A stretch of 34,822 bases of DNA, taken from NCBI GenBank assembly GCA_017461045.1, contig JAFTZJ010000041.1:1-34822 (forward strand), written 5' to 3'. The translations under genes and the position numbers were made by a program. Below, in pieces: positions 8,010 through 15,905 of this stretch. The DNA comes from Lachnospiraceae bacterium. GTDB lineage: Bacteria; Bacillota; Clostridia; Lachnospirales; Lachnospiraceae. Positions within the stretch are counted from its first letter, which is position 1; every line of letters begins with the position of its first letter. The notes below the pieces were generated by a model. It saw nothing but the letters and a program-made list of their open reading frames with translations, ran no database searches and was not told where the DNA came from.

Positions 8010-8801
8010 CTAGCTCAAATCGTCATTCTTAAAATAGGTGTAACTTAGCAACACAAGGATTATGGTTCCAATAACCGCAGTAGCAATTGTCATAATGACA
8101 AGTTCAGAAGAAACTGCTGAATTATAAACAATCTGATCCTTTTCATTCAAAAAGAATGTGGTCCACTCTTCAAAATTCAACAAATTCGTACAACAATGGT
8201 TAACGGAAAGCATTGGAGACTCCACCACTGGTGTCAATTCCGGAATCATTTCAACTACCATTCCCAACATCGCTTGTGCATATCCAAATACAAATCCTAC
8301 CAAGAAGGTTACATACATATTCTTTGTCACTATTGTCACGAATACCAACTGACTGACAATACTAACCAGCGTAACAATAACTAAGCTATAACGAAGGACT
8401 ACACCTTCCAAATCCATGGCATCACCCCAGCCCTTTGTAAATGTGATTACAATTACCGGTGCCAGCATAACCGTCATGCAGGCAAAAATACCAGCCAACT
8501 CTGCCACAATCCATCTGCCGAAAAATACCTGTGCTCTGGTATGTCCGGATAGAATCTCATAATTCAAGGTTTTATCTGTAAAATCCACACCCGTAACACT
8601 TGCTACAAATATCAAAACTGCAATCATTCCCATCATGCATGTCATCATACCCATTCCTGCAACATATTCGCTTCCACTCGTATACTCATCCGCATAGAAA
8701 ATGCTCAGTACCACCGACATTACCATACTTATTAAGAAACCGCCCCATGCAAGTTTGTCTCTCAGCAACTGATAAATTTGAGCTCTAATTACATTCCACA
8801 T
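8010..8801 (-). CDS. ABC-2 type transporter permease
   Basis: About 263 residues with six predicted membrane helices and little else. The layout fits the ABC-2/BcrB-type permeases that partner BcrA-like ATPases. I choose the ATG at 8801 because AGGAGG lies eight bases upstream. A GTG at 8810 lies just 3' of that AGGAGG. The gene overlaps the 3' end of the ATPase gene by 17 bases, implying translational coupling. The substrate is not visible in the sequence. By context (two-component system upstream) it may export or exclude an antimicrobial peptide. Confidence 0.82.
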   Translation of the reverse strand: MWNVIRAQIYQLLRDKLAWGGFLISMVMSVVLSIFYADEYTSGSEYVAGMGMMTCMMGMIAVLIFVASVTGVDFTDKTLNYEILSGHTRAQVFFGRWIVAELAGIFACMTVMLAPVIVITFTKGWGDAMDLEGVVLRYSLVIVTLVSIVSQLVFVTIVTKNMYVTFLVGFVFGYAQAMLGMVVEMIPELTPVVESPMLSVNHCCTNLLNFEEWTTFFLNEKDQIVYNSAVSSELVIMTIATAVIGTIILVLLSYTYFKNDDLS

Positions 8802-9720
8802 ATTCTGCACCTCCTATTAAGGTCATATAGTACTGTTCCAACGTGTCTCCACCCATCCGAAGTTCCAATGGCACGACTCCATTCTCATATAAGGTCTGCG
8901 AGATTTTCTTAGTATCCTCCAGCTGCTCATAGAGGTTAATACTTCCGTCTCGTTCCACTTCATATTCCTGCACCTGCAATTTTTCTTGCAAAATAGCAAG
9001 TGCCATAGAATCATTGTCTGTATGAATGTGAAAATGACTGCGACACTCATCTAATAACTGCTGATGGGTCAAGTGCTTGATAATCTGTCCGTGAGCAATG
9101 AATAGATACTCATCACACATTAAGGATAATTCACTCAGAATATGGGAAGAAATTAAAATAGTAGTTTCCTGTTCCTGATTAACCTTCTTAAGTAATTCAC
9201 GAATCTCCACAATTCCTTCCGGGTCTAAACCATTAATCGGCTCATCCAATACCATGATTTCCGGCTTTCCCATCAAAGCATTGGCAAGCCCGAACCGTTG
9301 TTTCATACCAAGGGAGAATTCTTTAATTTTCTTCTTTCCTACATCTGCAAGTCCTACCTGCTCCATTACCTCTTTGATTCTTTCTTTATTCGGAATTCCT
9401 TTTTGCAGCCTCTGCTTTTCCAGATTCTCCCATGCAGTTAAATCCTGCTTTGCATAAGGTGTTTCAATCATGAAGCTCATACGTTCTCTCGCCTTTGCTA
9501 ATTCTTGATGTGTAGTGCCACCCAAAATCTGCATGGTGCCTACCGTCGGCATAATCAAACCACCCAAACTCTTCATTATGGTTGTTTTACCGGCTCCATT
9601 CGGACCAATCAAGCCACAAATCCGGCCCTTTTGAATCCGAAAGCTCGCCTTGTTCACGACAACCTGTTTCTTATACTTTTTCGTCAATTCCTTGACTTCA
9701 ATGACAAATTCTTCGCCCAT
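8785..9720 (-). CDS. ABC transporter ATPase, BcrA/bacitracin-type
   Basis: The 311-residue nucleotide-binding subunit has Walker A GPNGAGKTT, a signature FSLGMKQR (a variant of LSGGQ common in BcrA/NatA-like members), Walker B IMVLDEP followed by INGLDPEG, and the switch His in ISSHILSEL. The C-terminal 90 residues form the extra domain typical of the bacitracin-resistance branch. It pairs with the next permease gene. AAAGGATGG precedes the start. It lies downstream of a two-component system but is separated from it by a terminator and its own probable promoter, a common layout for peptide-antibiotic detoxification modules. Confidence 0.9.
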   Translation of the reverse strand: MGEEFVIEVKELTKKYKKQVVVNKASFRIQKGRICGLIGPNGAGKTTIMKSLGGLIMPTVGTMQILGGTTHQELAKARERMSFMIETPYAKQDLTAWENLEKQRLQKGIPNKERIKEVMEQVGLADVGKKKIKEFSLGMKQRFGLANALMGKPEIMVLDEPINGLDPEGIVEIRELLKKVNQEQETTILISSHILSELSLMCDEYLFIAHGQIIKHLTHQQLLDECRSHFHIHTDNDSMALAILQEKLQVQEYEVERDGSINLYEQLEDTKKISQTLYENGVVPLELRMGGDTLEQYYMTLIGGAEYVECN

Positions 9721-9749
9721 GTACTGCCATCCTTTCTATACCCCCTACG

Positions 9750-9777
9750 TTACTACATTCCATTCCGAATGTGTCAC
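9750..9777 (-). promoter_or_regulatory. Probable ABC-operon promoter with embedded inverted repeat
   Basis: On the minus strand GTGACA, a 16-base spacer and TAGTAA lie about 30 bases before the ATPase start. Within the spacer is a perfect inverted repeat, ACATTC (9755-9760) with GAATGT (9767-9772). It is a possible operator, perhaps for the neighbouring response regulator; that link is inference. Confidence 0.4.
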
Positions 9778-9810
9778 GCATGTTATTTCGTTAATCCTAA
9801 TTTAAAATGA

Positions 9811-9853
9811 AAAAATAAAGAATTCCTTAAGTTCTAAAAAATTCTTTATTTTT
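9811..9853 (-). terminator. Terminator of the two-component operon
   Basis: AAAAATAAAGAATT and its exact complement AATTCTTTATTTTT form a 14-bp AT-rich stem around 9825-9839, followed on the minus strand by TTCATTTT. The histidine kinase stop codon lies within the stem. Confidence 0.65.
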
Positions 9854-10769
9854 CTTTTCGATTATCCTGATTTATGCATTTGCATTGTAACCGAATGACC
9901 AATTCATCTGCTTCCATCCGGGCACTTACATCTGCTCCCTGCTTCTGTGCCAAAAGCTTCACAATATATAAGCCAAGACCGGTACCGGTTTTACTTCTGG
10001 AGGTATCTGCCATATAACTTCGGTCAAATAAATGTTCTACATCAATGGTTGGATGGCCTGCGATTGCATTACTGAATTCCACGATACAGGCTTCTCCTTC
10101 TTCCATCAGACGAACCGTAAATCGTTCCTTCCCGTACTTGAAAATATTACCAAGTAGATTGCCGAAAATACGCTCCAGCAATTGCCCATTACCTTCCACA
10201 AATACCGTTTTCTCCGGCAAAAAAATCTCCGGCTCCAATTGATGTTCCCGAATCAATATTTCCTGCTGTAAAATGAATTCCAGCAATACATTTGTGAGAT
10301 TAATTGCATTCACTTCAACAGGTGAATCGTCACTTTCTAACAAAGCCAGTTCAAAGAATTCATCCATCATGGTCTTTAATTCTTCTGTCTTTGCTTCACA
10401 GATTTCCAGGTATTTGTGCCCCCGCTCATTGAGTTCTCCAACCTGTTCTATCATTTGCAGATTCCCTTTCACTACCGTTAAAGGCGTTCGCAAATCATGG
10501 GCAATATCTGAGATTCCTTGCTTCACTGTTGCTTCCTGCTGCTGATTTCTACGCTTCAAATCAGTTTGATAATCCAGATTGTAGTTACATTCTTTTGTTA
10601 GTTCCGTTAAGTCTGCGTCAAGCAACTGAACACGAATCTGCTTATTATAGGATTCCTGCCGATTCGATTTCAATTCCTTGGTAATTCCACGAATTTGATT
10701 CTTCATCAGCAACAGATACGCTAATAATCCTATGCACACCAAACTTAATATTACGATTGCTATTATCAT
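9846..10769 (-). CDS. Sensor histidine kinase with a single short membrane anchor
   Basis: 307 residues. One N-terminal membrane helix (about 1-22) with almost no extracellular part is followed by a coiled coil (about 25-85), then the HisKA box with the phospho-accepting His91 in AHDLRTPLT and an HATPase domain (N-box NLLGNIFKYG; G2 box GTGLGLYIVK). The lack of a sensing domain fits kinases that respond through a partner membrane protein such as a transporter. The start overlaps the response regulator stop by four bases (ATGA), with GGAG upstream. It should phosphorylate the OmpR-type regulator encoded just before it and, by context, govern the adjacent ABC genes. Confidence 0.9.
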   Translation of the reverse strand: MIIAIVILSLVCIGLLAYLLLMKNQIRGITKELKSNRQESYNKQIRVQLLDADLTELTKECNYNLDYQTDLKRRNQQQEATVKQGISDIAHDLRTPLTVVKGNLQMIEQVGELNERGHKYLEICEAKTEELKTMMDEFFELALLESDDSPVEVNAINLTNVLLEFILQQEILIREHQLEPEIFLPEKTVFVEGNGQLLERIFGNLLGNIFKYGKERFTVRLMEEGEACIVEFSNAIAGHPTIDVEHLFDRSYMADTSRSKTGTGLGLYIVKLLAQKQGADVSARMEADELVIRLQCKCINQDNRKEK

Positions 10770-11479
10770 TTCTTCTCCGTCTTCTCTGCTAACCGATAGC
10801 CAATTCCCCAAACTGTTTCGATGTATTCTTCTCCACCGTCTGCCTTCTTCAACTTACTCCGCAGGTTGCTCATGTGAACATTCAATGTGTTATCTTCATA
10901 GTAATATGGTTCCTGCCAAATAGTCTCATAGATATTCGCTTTGGAAAAGGTCTTCTTGGGATATTCCAAAAACAACTGCAAAATTGCCAGTTCCTTTGCC
11001 GTCAACGAAAGAGCCTTACCATTCATCGTTGCGGTTTTACCATCAATATCCAGTATCAAGTTCTTGAATTCTAACTGCTTGCTACCCAGTTCTTCCAGCT
11101 GCTTTGCTTCCATCTCACTTCGCCGTAAAACGACTTCCATTCGCACCAGAACTTCATTCAAATCAAAGGGCTTCAATATATAATCATCTGCCCCCATCCG
11201 TAGCACTTCCAATCGGGTTTCCATACCGGATTTTGCTGATAAGCAAATGACCGGCACATTGGAACGAGTTCGTAAGTCCTGAATTAAGTCATTACCACTT
11301 TTATAGGGCAGCATCAAGTCCATTAAAACAATGGTGTACTCCTTGTTCTGTAAACAGGCTGCCGCCTCTCTTCCATTGTAAGCGCACTCTACCTGATAAT
11401 CGTTTTCAGATAAAAATGCCGCCAGCAAGTCGCTGATTTCCTTATGATCTTCTACAATTAATACTCTTCGTTCGCTCAT
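10766..11479 (-). CDS. OmpR/PhoB-family response regulator
   Basis: 237 residues. The receiver domain (about 4-115) has the acidic pair Glu10/Asp11, phosphoacceptor Asp54 in VLMDLMLP, a conserved switch residue in CLSAKSG, and Lys103 in ILKPF. A winged-helix DNA-binding domain follows (about 140-232; LTAKELAILQLF ... NVHMSNLRSKL ... ETVWGIGYRL). It is co-transcribed and translationally coupled with the histidine kinase. The nearby BcrA-type transporter operon is the natural target. Confidence 0.94.
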   Translation of the reverse strand: MSERRVLIVEDHKEISDLLAAFLSENDYQVECAYNGREAAACLQNKEYTIVLMDLMLPYKSGNDLIQDLRTRSNVPVICLSAKSGMETRLEVLRMGADDYILKPFDLNEVLVRMEVVLRRSEMEAKQLEELGSKQLEFKNLILDIDGKTATMNGKALSLTAKELAILQLFLEYPKKTFSKANIYETIWQEPYYYEDNTLNVHMSNLRSKLKKADGGEEYIETVWGIGYRLAEKTEKK

Positions 11480-11525
11480 TTTTCATCCTTATTCTTGTAC
11501 GAATTCTATTACATACCTTTCATTT

Positions 11526-11554
11526 ATCATAATATACAAACCTTAAATCCACAA
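11526..11554 (-). promoter_or_regulatory. Promoter of the two-component operon
   Basis: On the minus strand: TTGTGG (11549-11554), a 17-base spacer and TATGAT (11526-11531), about 45 bases before the response regulator start. It diverges from the promoter of the EF-Tu-like lipoprotein gene. Confidence 0.5.
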
Positions 11555-11578
11555 CTAAAATCGTAAGAATATATTAGG

Positions 11579-11607
11579 TTGACACACTGTTTTATCTATG
11601 CCAAAAT
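11579..11607 (+). promoter_or_regulatory. Promoter of the EF-Tu-like lipoprotein unit
   Basis: A consensus TTGACA, a 17-base spacer and CAAAAT. The -10 is four of six. Transcription would begin about 50 bases before the ATG at 11663. Confidence 0.5.
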
Positions 11608-11662
11608 TGTTTCATATGAAGGGATTTTATTTACGAAAATTCCTATTTCGAGGAGGATTATT

Positions 11663-12433
11663 ATGAAGCAGAAGTTATTATGTTTATTGCTGGCAACCAG
11701 TACGCTGTGTCTGCTTACCGCTTGTGGTGACAAGAAGCAGCCGGATACAACCGAAGCTAATCCTGGGGAGGCAATTGTCGGAGAAGAAATCCGAACCAAC
11801 AATGCGGATATTACAGAGGTTAATAATGAATTACTTGCTGACGCACAGGCATATATTTTGATGGACGATGCATTTACTATCAGCGGAAAAGGAACCATAA
11901 TTACCGGTTTCTGTTACAATCAACCATTCCCGGTAGATACGGAAGTAGATATTTTCCATCCAAACCAGCGTGTAGAGACCACCTTAACCTATGTGGACGA
12001 TAACGGCGAGGAATTGGACGAATTACCACTTGGCGGTAGCTGTGGTTTTATGTTAGACGGCATTGGCAAAGATGGCGTAGGAAAATATGATTTGGTTGTA
12101 TTAAAGGGAGAAGGTGTTCTGACCAATAAGATTACCGGTTCCTTTGTTATTTCTACCTTTGCTGCTAAGGAAGACATTCCTTCATTAGTCGGTTCCGAAG
12201 TAACAATGGGTTATTTCTCTACTTTCGCTAACGTTACTTATGACGGCGTAATCGATACCGTAGTTGGTGCAAACGGAGAAGATATTAATGATTTGAACCC
12301 GGGCGATGTTGCAATCGTAACCATTACATTAAATGAGGAAATTCCAATGGTGCGGGGCACAGAGATATTCTATCAGACAGCAAATGGAATCGCTGATTCT
12401 GCTGCTTGTATTGCATCACCAGTAGAAGAGTAA
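11663..12433 (+). CDS. Exported lipoprotein made of EF-Tu domain II and III-like barrels, no GTPase domain
   Basis: 256 residues. A signal peptide ends in lipobox LLTAC (Cys21), followed by an acidic linker. Residues about 63-149 match EF-Tu domain II: DDAFTISGKGTIITG corresponds to EDVFSISGRGTVVTG of E. coli EF-Tu, and GFMLDGIGKDGVGK to GVLLRGIKREEIER. Residues about 153-252 match domain III: LNPGDVAIVTITLNEEI corresponds to VMPGDNIKMVVTLIHPI, and the last strands align too. No G1-G5 GTPase motif exists, and none would fit between the linker and domain II. So this is a surface lipoprotein with a translation-factor barrel pair, not an elongation factor. Function unknown. AGGAGGATT supports the start at 11663. 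It is followed by a zinc-ribbon membrane protein gene, probably in one unit. Confidence 0.85.
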   Translation: MKQKLLCLLLATSTLCLLTACGDKKQPDTTEANPGEAIVGEEIRTNNADITEVNNELLADAQAYILMDDAFTISGKGTIITGFCYNQPFPVDTEVDIFHPNQRVETTLTYVDDNGEELDELPLGGSCGFMLDGIGKDGVGKYDLVVLKGEGVLTNKITGSFVISTFAAKEDIPSLVGSEVTMGYFSTFANVTYDGVIDTVVGANGEDINDLNPGDVAIVTITLNEEIPMVRGTEIFYQTANGIADSAACIASPVEE

Positions 12434-12477
12434 AATCTGTAACTTATAAACCATTCATTATACATAAGGGGATTCAA

Positions 12478-13713
12478 ATGATACTATATTGTGCAAATTG
12501 CGGTGATGCGTTACTTTTTAATCCATCACTTGGAAAAATGGAATGCCTAAGCTGTGGGGCCCTCTTTGACGCCAACGAAGCATCCGCAGAATATACAGAA
12601 AATGATACTGCCACAAATCCGACAACGGAACGCTTATGCAAACCGGATGTATTATCGAAAGAAGCTACAGACAAACTTGTTACACCAAATACAGAGGGTG
12701 AAACAATGGAATGTAATATTTACTCTTGTACTGCCTGTGGTGCGGAACTGATGATAAATGGTGTGGAGTCTTCCACTTTTTGTGCCTACTGCGGACAACC
12801 AACCATCGTATTCAATCGGGTATCCTCAGAAGCAAAACCCAAATACATCATTCCATTTTCTATTACAAAGGAACAAGCAGTAGCAGCCATTCGCAACCGT
12901 TTTAAAAAGGGCCTTGTGATACCTAACGAAATCAAGCACTTTGACATTGAACGGGTTCGGGGAATCTACATACCTTTCTGGTTATATGACATCCACTATC
13001 ACGATGCACAATATCTAAGAGGAACGGTTGGTAGTGGCAAAAGCAAGCGTACAAAATACTTCTTCCGGGAAGCCGAATGTAATTTCAAGCGTTTAACATT
13101 GGACTCTTCTAAACAGCTAAGCGATGAAAGTTCTCAGCGTTTGGAACCATACGATACCTTTGCGGTACAGCCTTTTGATATCGGATATTTATCCGGATTC
13201 TATGCGGACCGCTACGACATGTCAAAAAAGAACACCGAAAGTCTGGCATTATCCCGGGCAAAGCTGCTATTTGATAACCAAGTAAAAAGCACAGTACGGG
13301 CAAGCAATGTTCAAATTATGAAATGCAATCCGAAGCGTACAATTAAGAACGTGGATTATGCATTATTCCCTGCCTGGTTTTTGACTTTTCGCTATAAAGA
13401 CCAACCACATACTATCTTAGTAAACGGGCAAACCGGCAAGGTGGTAGGTGCGGTTCCGTTCCACAAAGGCAAGGTAACCGGAATCTATTTAGCAATCAGT
13501 GCAGGACTTTCTTTTATATCCTCTCTATTTGCTATCTCTTACCTTAGCGGAGATCCGGAAGAGCCGGGCAAAATGATTGCATTGATGATTATGTTATCGA
13601 TATTCTGCTTTATAACAGGCAAAGCAATCTTCGGAAAAATCAAGAAAAATATCGGATTAACCACTGCAAAGGATATGAATCGTTTTGTGAAGAATAGACA
13701 GGAGGGAATGTAA
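12478..13713 (+). CDS. Zinc-ribbon membrane protein with four CxxC knuckles
   Basis: 411 residues. Four CxxC pairs make two zinc ribbons: CANC (5-8) with CLSC (23-26), and CTAC (84-87) with CAYC (102-105), joined by a Thr/Glu-rich linker. A conserved-looking central domain follows (about 115-330; KPKYIIPFSITKEQA, IYIPFWLYDIHY, NVDYALFPAWFLTF, VNGQTGKVVG). Two membrane helices lie near the C-terminus (about 340-363 and 370-392). Proteins of this layout are usually annotated as TFIIB-type zinc-ribbon proteins of unknown role. AGGGGA supports the start. It lies 44 bases after the EF-Tu-like lipoprotein gene and is followed at once by a small membrane protein. Confidence 0.8.
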   Translation: MILYCANCGDALLFNPSLGKMECLSCGALFDANEASAEYTENDTATNPTTERLCKPDVLSKEATDKLVTPNTEGETMECNIYSCTACGAELMINGVESSTFCAYCGQPTIVFNRVSSEAKPKYIIPFSITKEQAVAAIRNRFKKGLVIPNEIKHFDIERVRGIYIPFWLYDIHYHDAQYLRGTVGSGKSKRTKYFFREAECNFKRLTLDSSKQLSDESSQRLEPYDTFAVQPFDIGYLSGFYADRYDMSKKNTESLALSRAKLLFDNQVKSTVRASNVQIMKCNPKRTIKNVDYALFPAWFLTFRYKDQPHTILVNGQTGKVVGAVPFHKGKVTGIYLAISAGLSFISSLFAISYLSGDPEEPGKMIALMIMLSIFCFITGKAIFGKIKKNIGLTTAKDMNRFVKNRQEGM

Positions 13714-13714
13714 T

Positions 13715-13897
13715 ATGGTTGTATTTGGAATCATTTTGGGATGCCTTCTTGGTTTCTCTTGTGGATATCTGGTTACTGCCTTTATTGTTCGGGCATCCAA
13801 CAGCCACGGCGATAGCAAGGGAAGCTTCAAAGATTTCTCGATCAATAATTTGTTGATAATTCATGAGGAAAATGGTATACGAAAACCGAGAATTTAA
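13715..13897 (+). CDS. Small membrane protein of unknown function, 60 residues
   Basis: One N-terminal membrane helix (FGIILGCLLGFSCGYLVTAFIV) is followed by a short polar tail ending RKPRI. The ATG is one base after the stop of the zinc-ribbon gene, with GGAGGG about nine bases upstream, so translation should be coupled. It is the last gene before a strong terminator. No family recognised; its position suggests that it works with the zinc-ribbon protein. Confidence 0.7.
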   Translation: MVVFGIILGCLLGFSCGYLVTAFIVRASNSHGDSKGSFKDFSINNLLIIHEENGIRKPRI

Positions 13898-13904
13898 ACT
13901 ACCA

Positions 13905-13937
13905 AGGGTAGGGCTAAATGCCCTACCCTCGTTTTTT
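13905..13937 (+). terminator. Terminator of the EF-Tu-like / zinc-ribbon unit
   Basis: AGGGTAGGGC (13905-13914) pairs perfectly with GCCCTACCCT (13920-13929), followed by CGTTTTTT. The stop codon of the convergent diguanylate cyclase gene lies inside the stem. Confidence 0.88.
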
Positions 13938-15820
13938 ATTCTTATCCAGATACATCTTCTTATCCGATATGCGAATACATTCCTCTAAGTTCGTTTCCGC
14001 CTTTATCTCAAAGATATCGTAACCGTAACTCATTGACAATTGAGCACGTTGCTTGCCGGATTGATTATAGGCTTGTATCTCTGCCTGTACATCTTTCCAA
14101 TAAGCCTCTACTTCTGCTTCGTTTCGCACAGTTCCCATGATGACAAATTCATCACCACCATAGCGCACTACATAATTCTTTCCGGCCTTCTTTTGAAGAA
14201 TGGTTGCTGCCATACTGATAATCCGGTCTCCTTCTTCATGACCAAATTCATCATTGATTTTCTTTAAATTATCCAGGTCTACGAATGATAATTGCATAAG
14301 CATTCGGGACATCAGACACTTCTTCTTAATTTCTGCGAAGAACCGCTCCATTCCAAAACGATTATAGACACCTGTTAAAGAATCCTTAATATACATATCG
14401 TCCAAATGCTTCATGGCAATCTTCAACAAGCTCTCCTGTCTCAGATTCTCAATGGCATCACCCATGCTAATCAACCAACTGATATACAATGGATTCCCCA
14501 TCGGGAACTCACTATCTACCAAAACAAAATATCCAAAATTCCGCTCCAGATAATGCAGTGGCGAGAAGATATACATCTTGGAACGTTCCGTATCGTGGAA
14601 CAAATCATCAAAGGCATAGCGGGCTTCAAATAACGGCTTACTCTTAAATACACCATTTGATAAGCCAGAACGGTTTTTATATTCTGCGTATAAGCAAGCT
14701 TCTCTTCCTGACTCATATCCTCCTGTTCAATTGCATCCAACTCAAACACAGTTTCCGTGAAATTCTCATTTACGCAACAATAGAATTCCGGTGGGTTAAT
14801 CTTCTCCACAAAATCCTTTACAGAGTCAATCCAACCTTTGAAGCCGGTGCCTGACATGATGTTCTTCTCCAGACCAACCATCTGATAAATCAATTTTCGT
14901 TGATATACCTCAACTCCACTCACATAAGTTTTCTGAGACAAATTCATACCGGTCTTATTCTGACATCCGCAGCTTTCGCCATAGACGACTTCATCTGTCA
15001 AATACGTCTCCAACGGTACTTCTTTGCCCTCTAGCACATCGAGAATAATGCTACTTGCTGCTTTACCCAAATCCCGCAAGCGAGTTCGTATGGTTGTTAT
15101 GGTTGGCAAATGATAAACACCTTCCATACTATAGTCATAACCGGTTATAATAACATCCTCCGGCACACGAATCCCCCGTTGGGTAAATATATCACAAATG
15201 GTGATTGCCATTATATCATTGGCACATACCACTGCCTCCGGAAATGGTAAAGTAGAACTCAGTATCTCTTTTGCTGCCAGTTCCGCTCCGGTCACATAGA
15301 AATCTCCGGGACTGGTTCGCTCCGGAACAACCGGAATTCCGTGTTCTGACAACACATCTACATATGCACGGTAACGTTCTTCCCCATCCACATTGCCTTC
15401 TACTCCCTTTACAAAATGGATTTTCTGTATTCCGTGATCCACTACCAAATGTTCCATTAACTTTCGCATTGCGGCATAGCCATTGGAACCTACATGATAA
15501 CAACCCTCGATTTTACAGCCCAGACATACCACCGGACAAGTGAGACCCTTTACTAATTCTTCAACTTTATTTCGATTTGCTTCCACATGAAGGGTATTGG
15601 AAAAAACAATAACGCCATCAAACAAATTCAAATCCGGCAAGTCGATAATATTAATTTCAGCCAGATTATGCCGTACTCTCTCATATGCCCCCGTATACCA
15701 TAGAAAAACAGCAATATTGCAATTATTTTCTTTTCCGTATTCTTCAATGCCTCTCAGCGTCTCTACTTGAGTTTCCGAATCCAAAGCAGTCATTAACACT
15801 GCAATATTCTTGTGTTGCAT
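13923..15820 (-). pseudogene. Frameshifted diguanylate cyclase with LacI-type periplasmic-binding sensor domain
   Basis: Two overlapping frames together encode one protein of about 632 residues. Frame 1 (from ATG 15820, site GGGGGAG) has a LacI/PBP1-like ligand-binding domain without a DNA-binding headpiece (about 1-285; NIAVLMTAL..., VVCANDIMAI, VIITGYDYS), then a helical linker. At TVLAYQ the frame is lost; the other frame resumes NGVFKSKPLF, a linker, and a GGDEF domain with intact RYGGDEFV and DLDNLKKINDEFGH. No RxxD inhibitory site is seen before GGDEF. The whole would be a cytoplasmic ligand-sensing enzyme making cyclic-di-GMP. A single missing A explains the break. It may be a true mutation or a base-calling error; both domains are otherwise undamaged. 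Confidence 0.85.
14656..14658 (-). other. Probable one-base deletion in the diguanylate cyclase gene
   Basis: On the minus strand the codons read GCT TAT CAA ATG GTG. Adding one A to the three-base A run restores GCT TAT CAA AAT GGT GTA (AYQNGV), and the frame then stays open to the GGDEF domain. Confidence 0.75.
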
Positions 15821-15875
15821 GATACTCCCCCATTTCCAATTCTCTAAATGAATTTCTTCCTACTTCATTTATTCT

Positions 15876-15905
15876 ATTGTAACACTTTCCTATAGCCAGA
15901 ATCAA
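15876..15905 (-). promoter_or_regulatory. Possible promoter of the diguanylate cyclase gene
   Basis: On the minus strand: TTGATT (15900-15905), an 18-base spacer and TACAAT (15876-15881). The -35 overlaps the end of the anti-sigma gene. Confidence 0.4.

Noticed and set aside
6375-11479. Bacteriocin or lantibiotic biosynthesis cluster
   Set aside because: No precursor peptide or modification enzyme is present; only sensing, export and an S41-like protein. It fits a response cassette at most.
14640-14670. Programmed ribosomal frameshifting in the diguanylate cyclase gene
   Set aside because: No slippery heptamer (X XXY YYZ) or obvious downstream structure is present at the joint; the run is only three A. 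A one-base loss or a sequencing error fits better.
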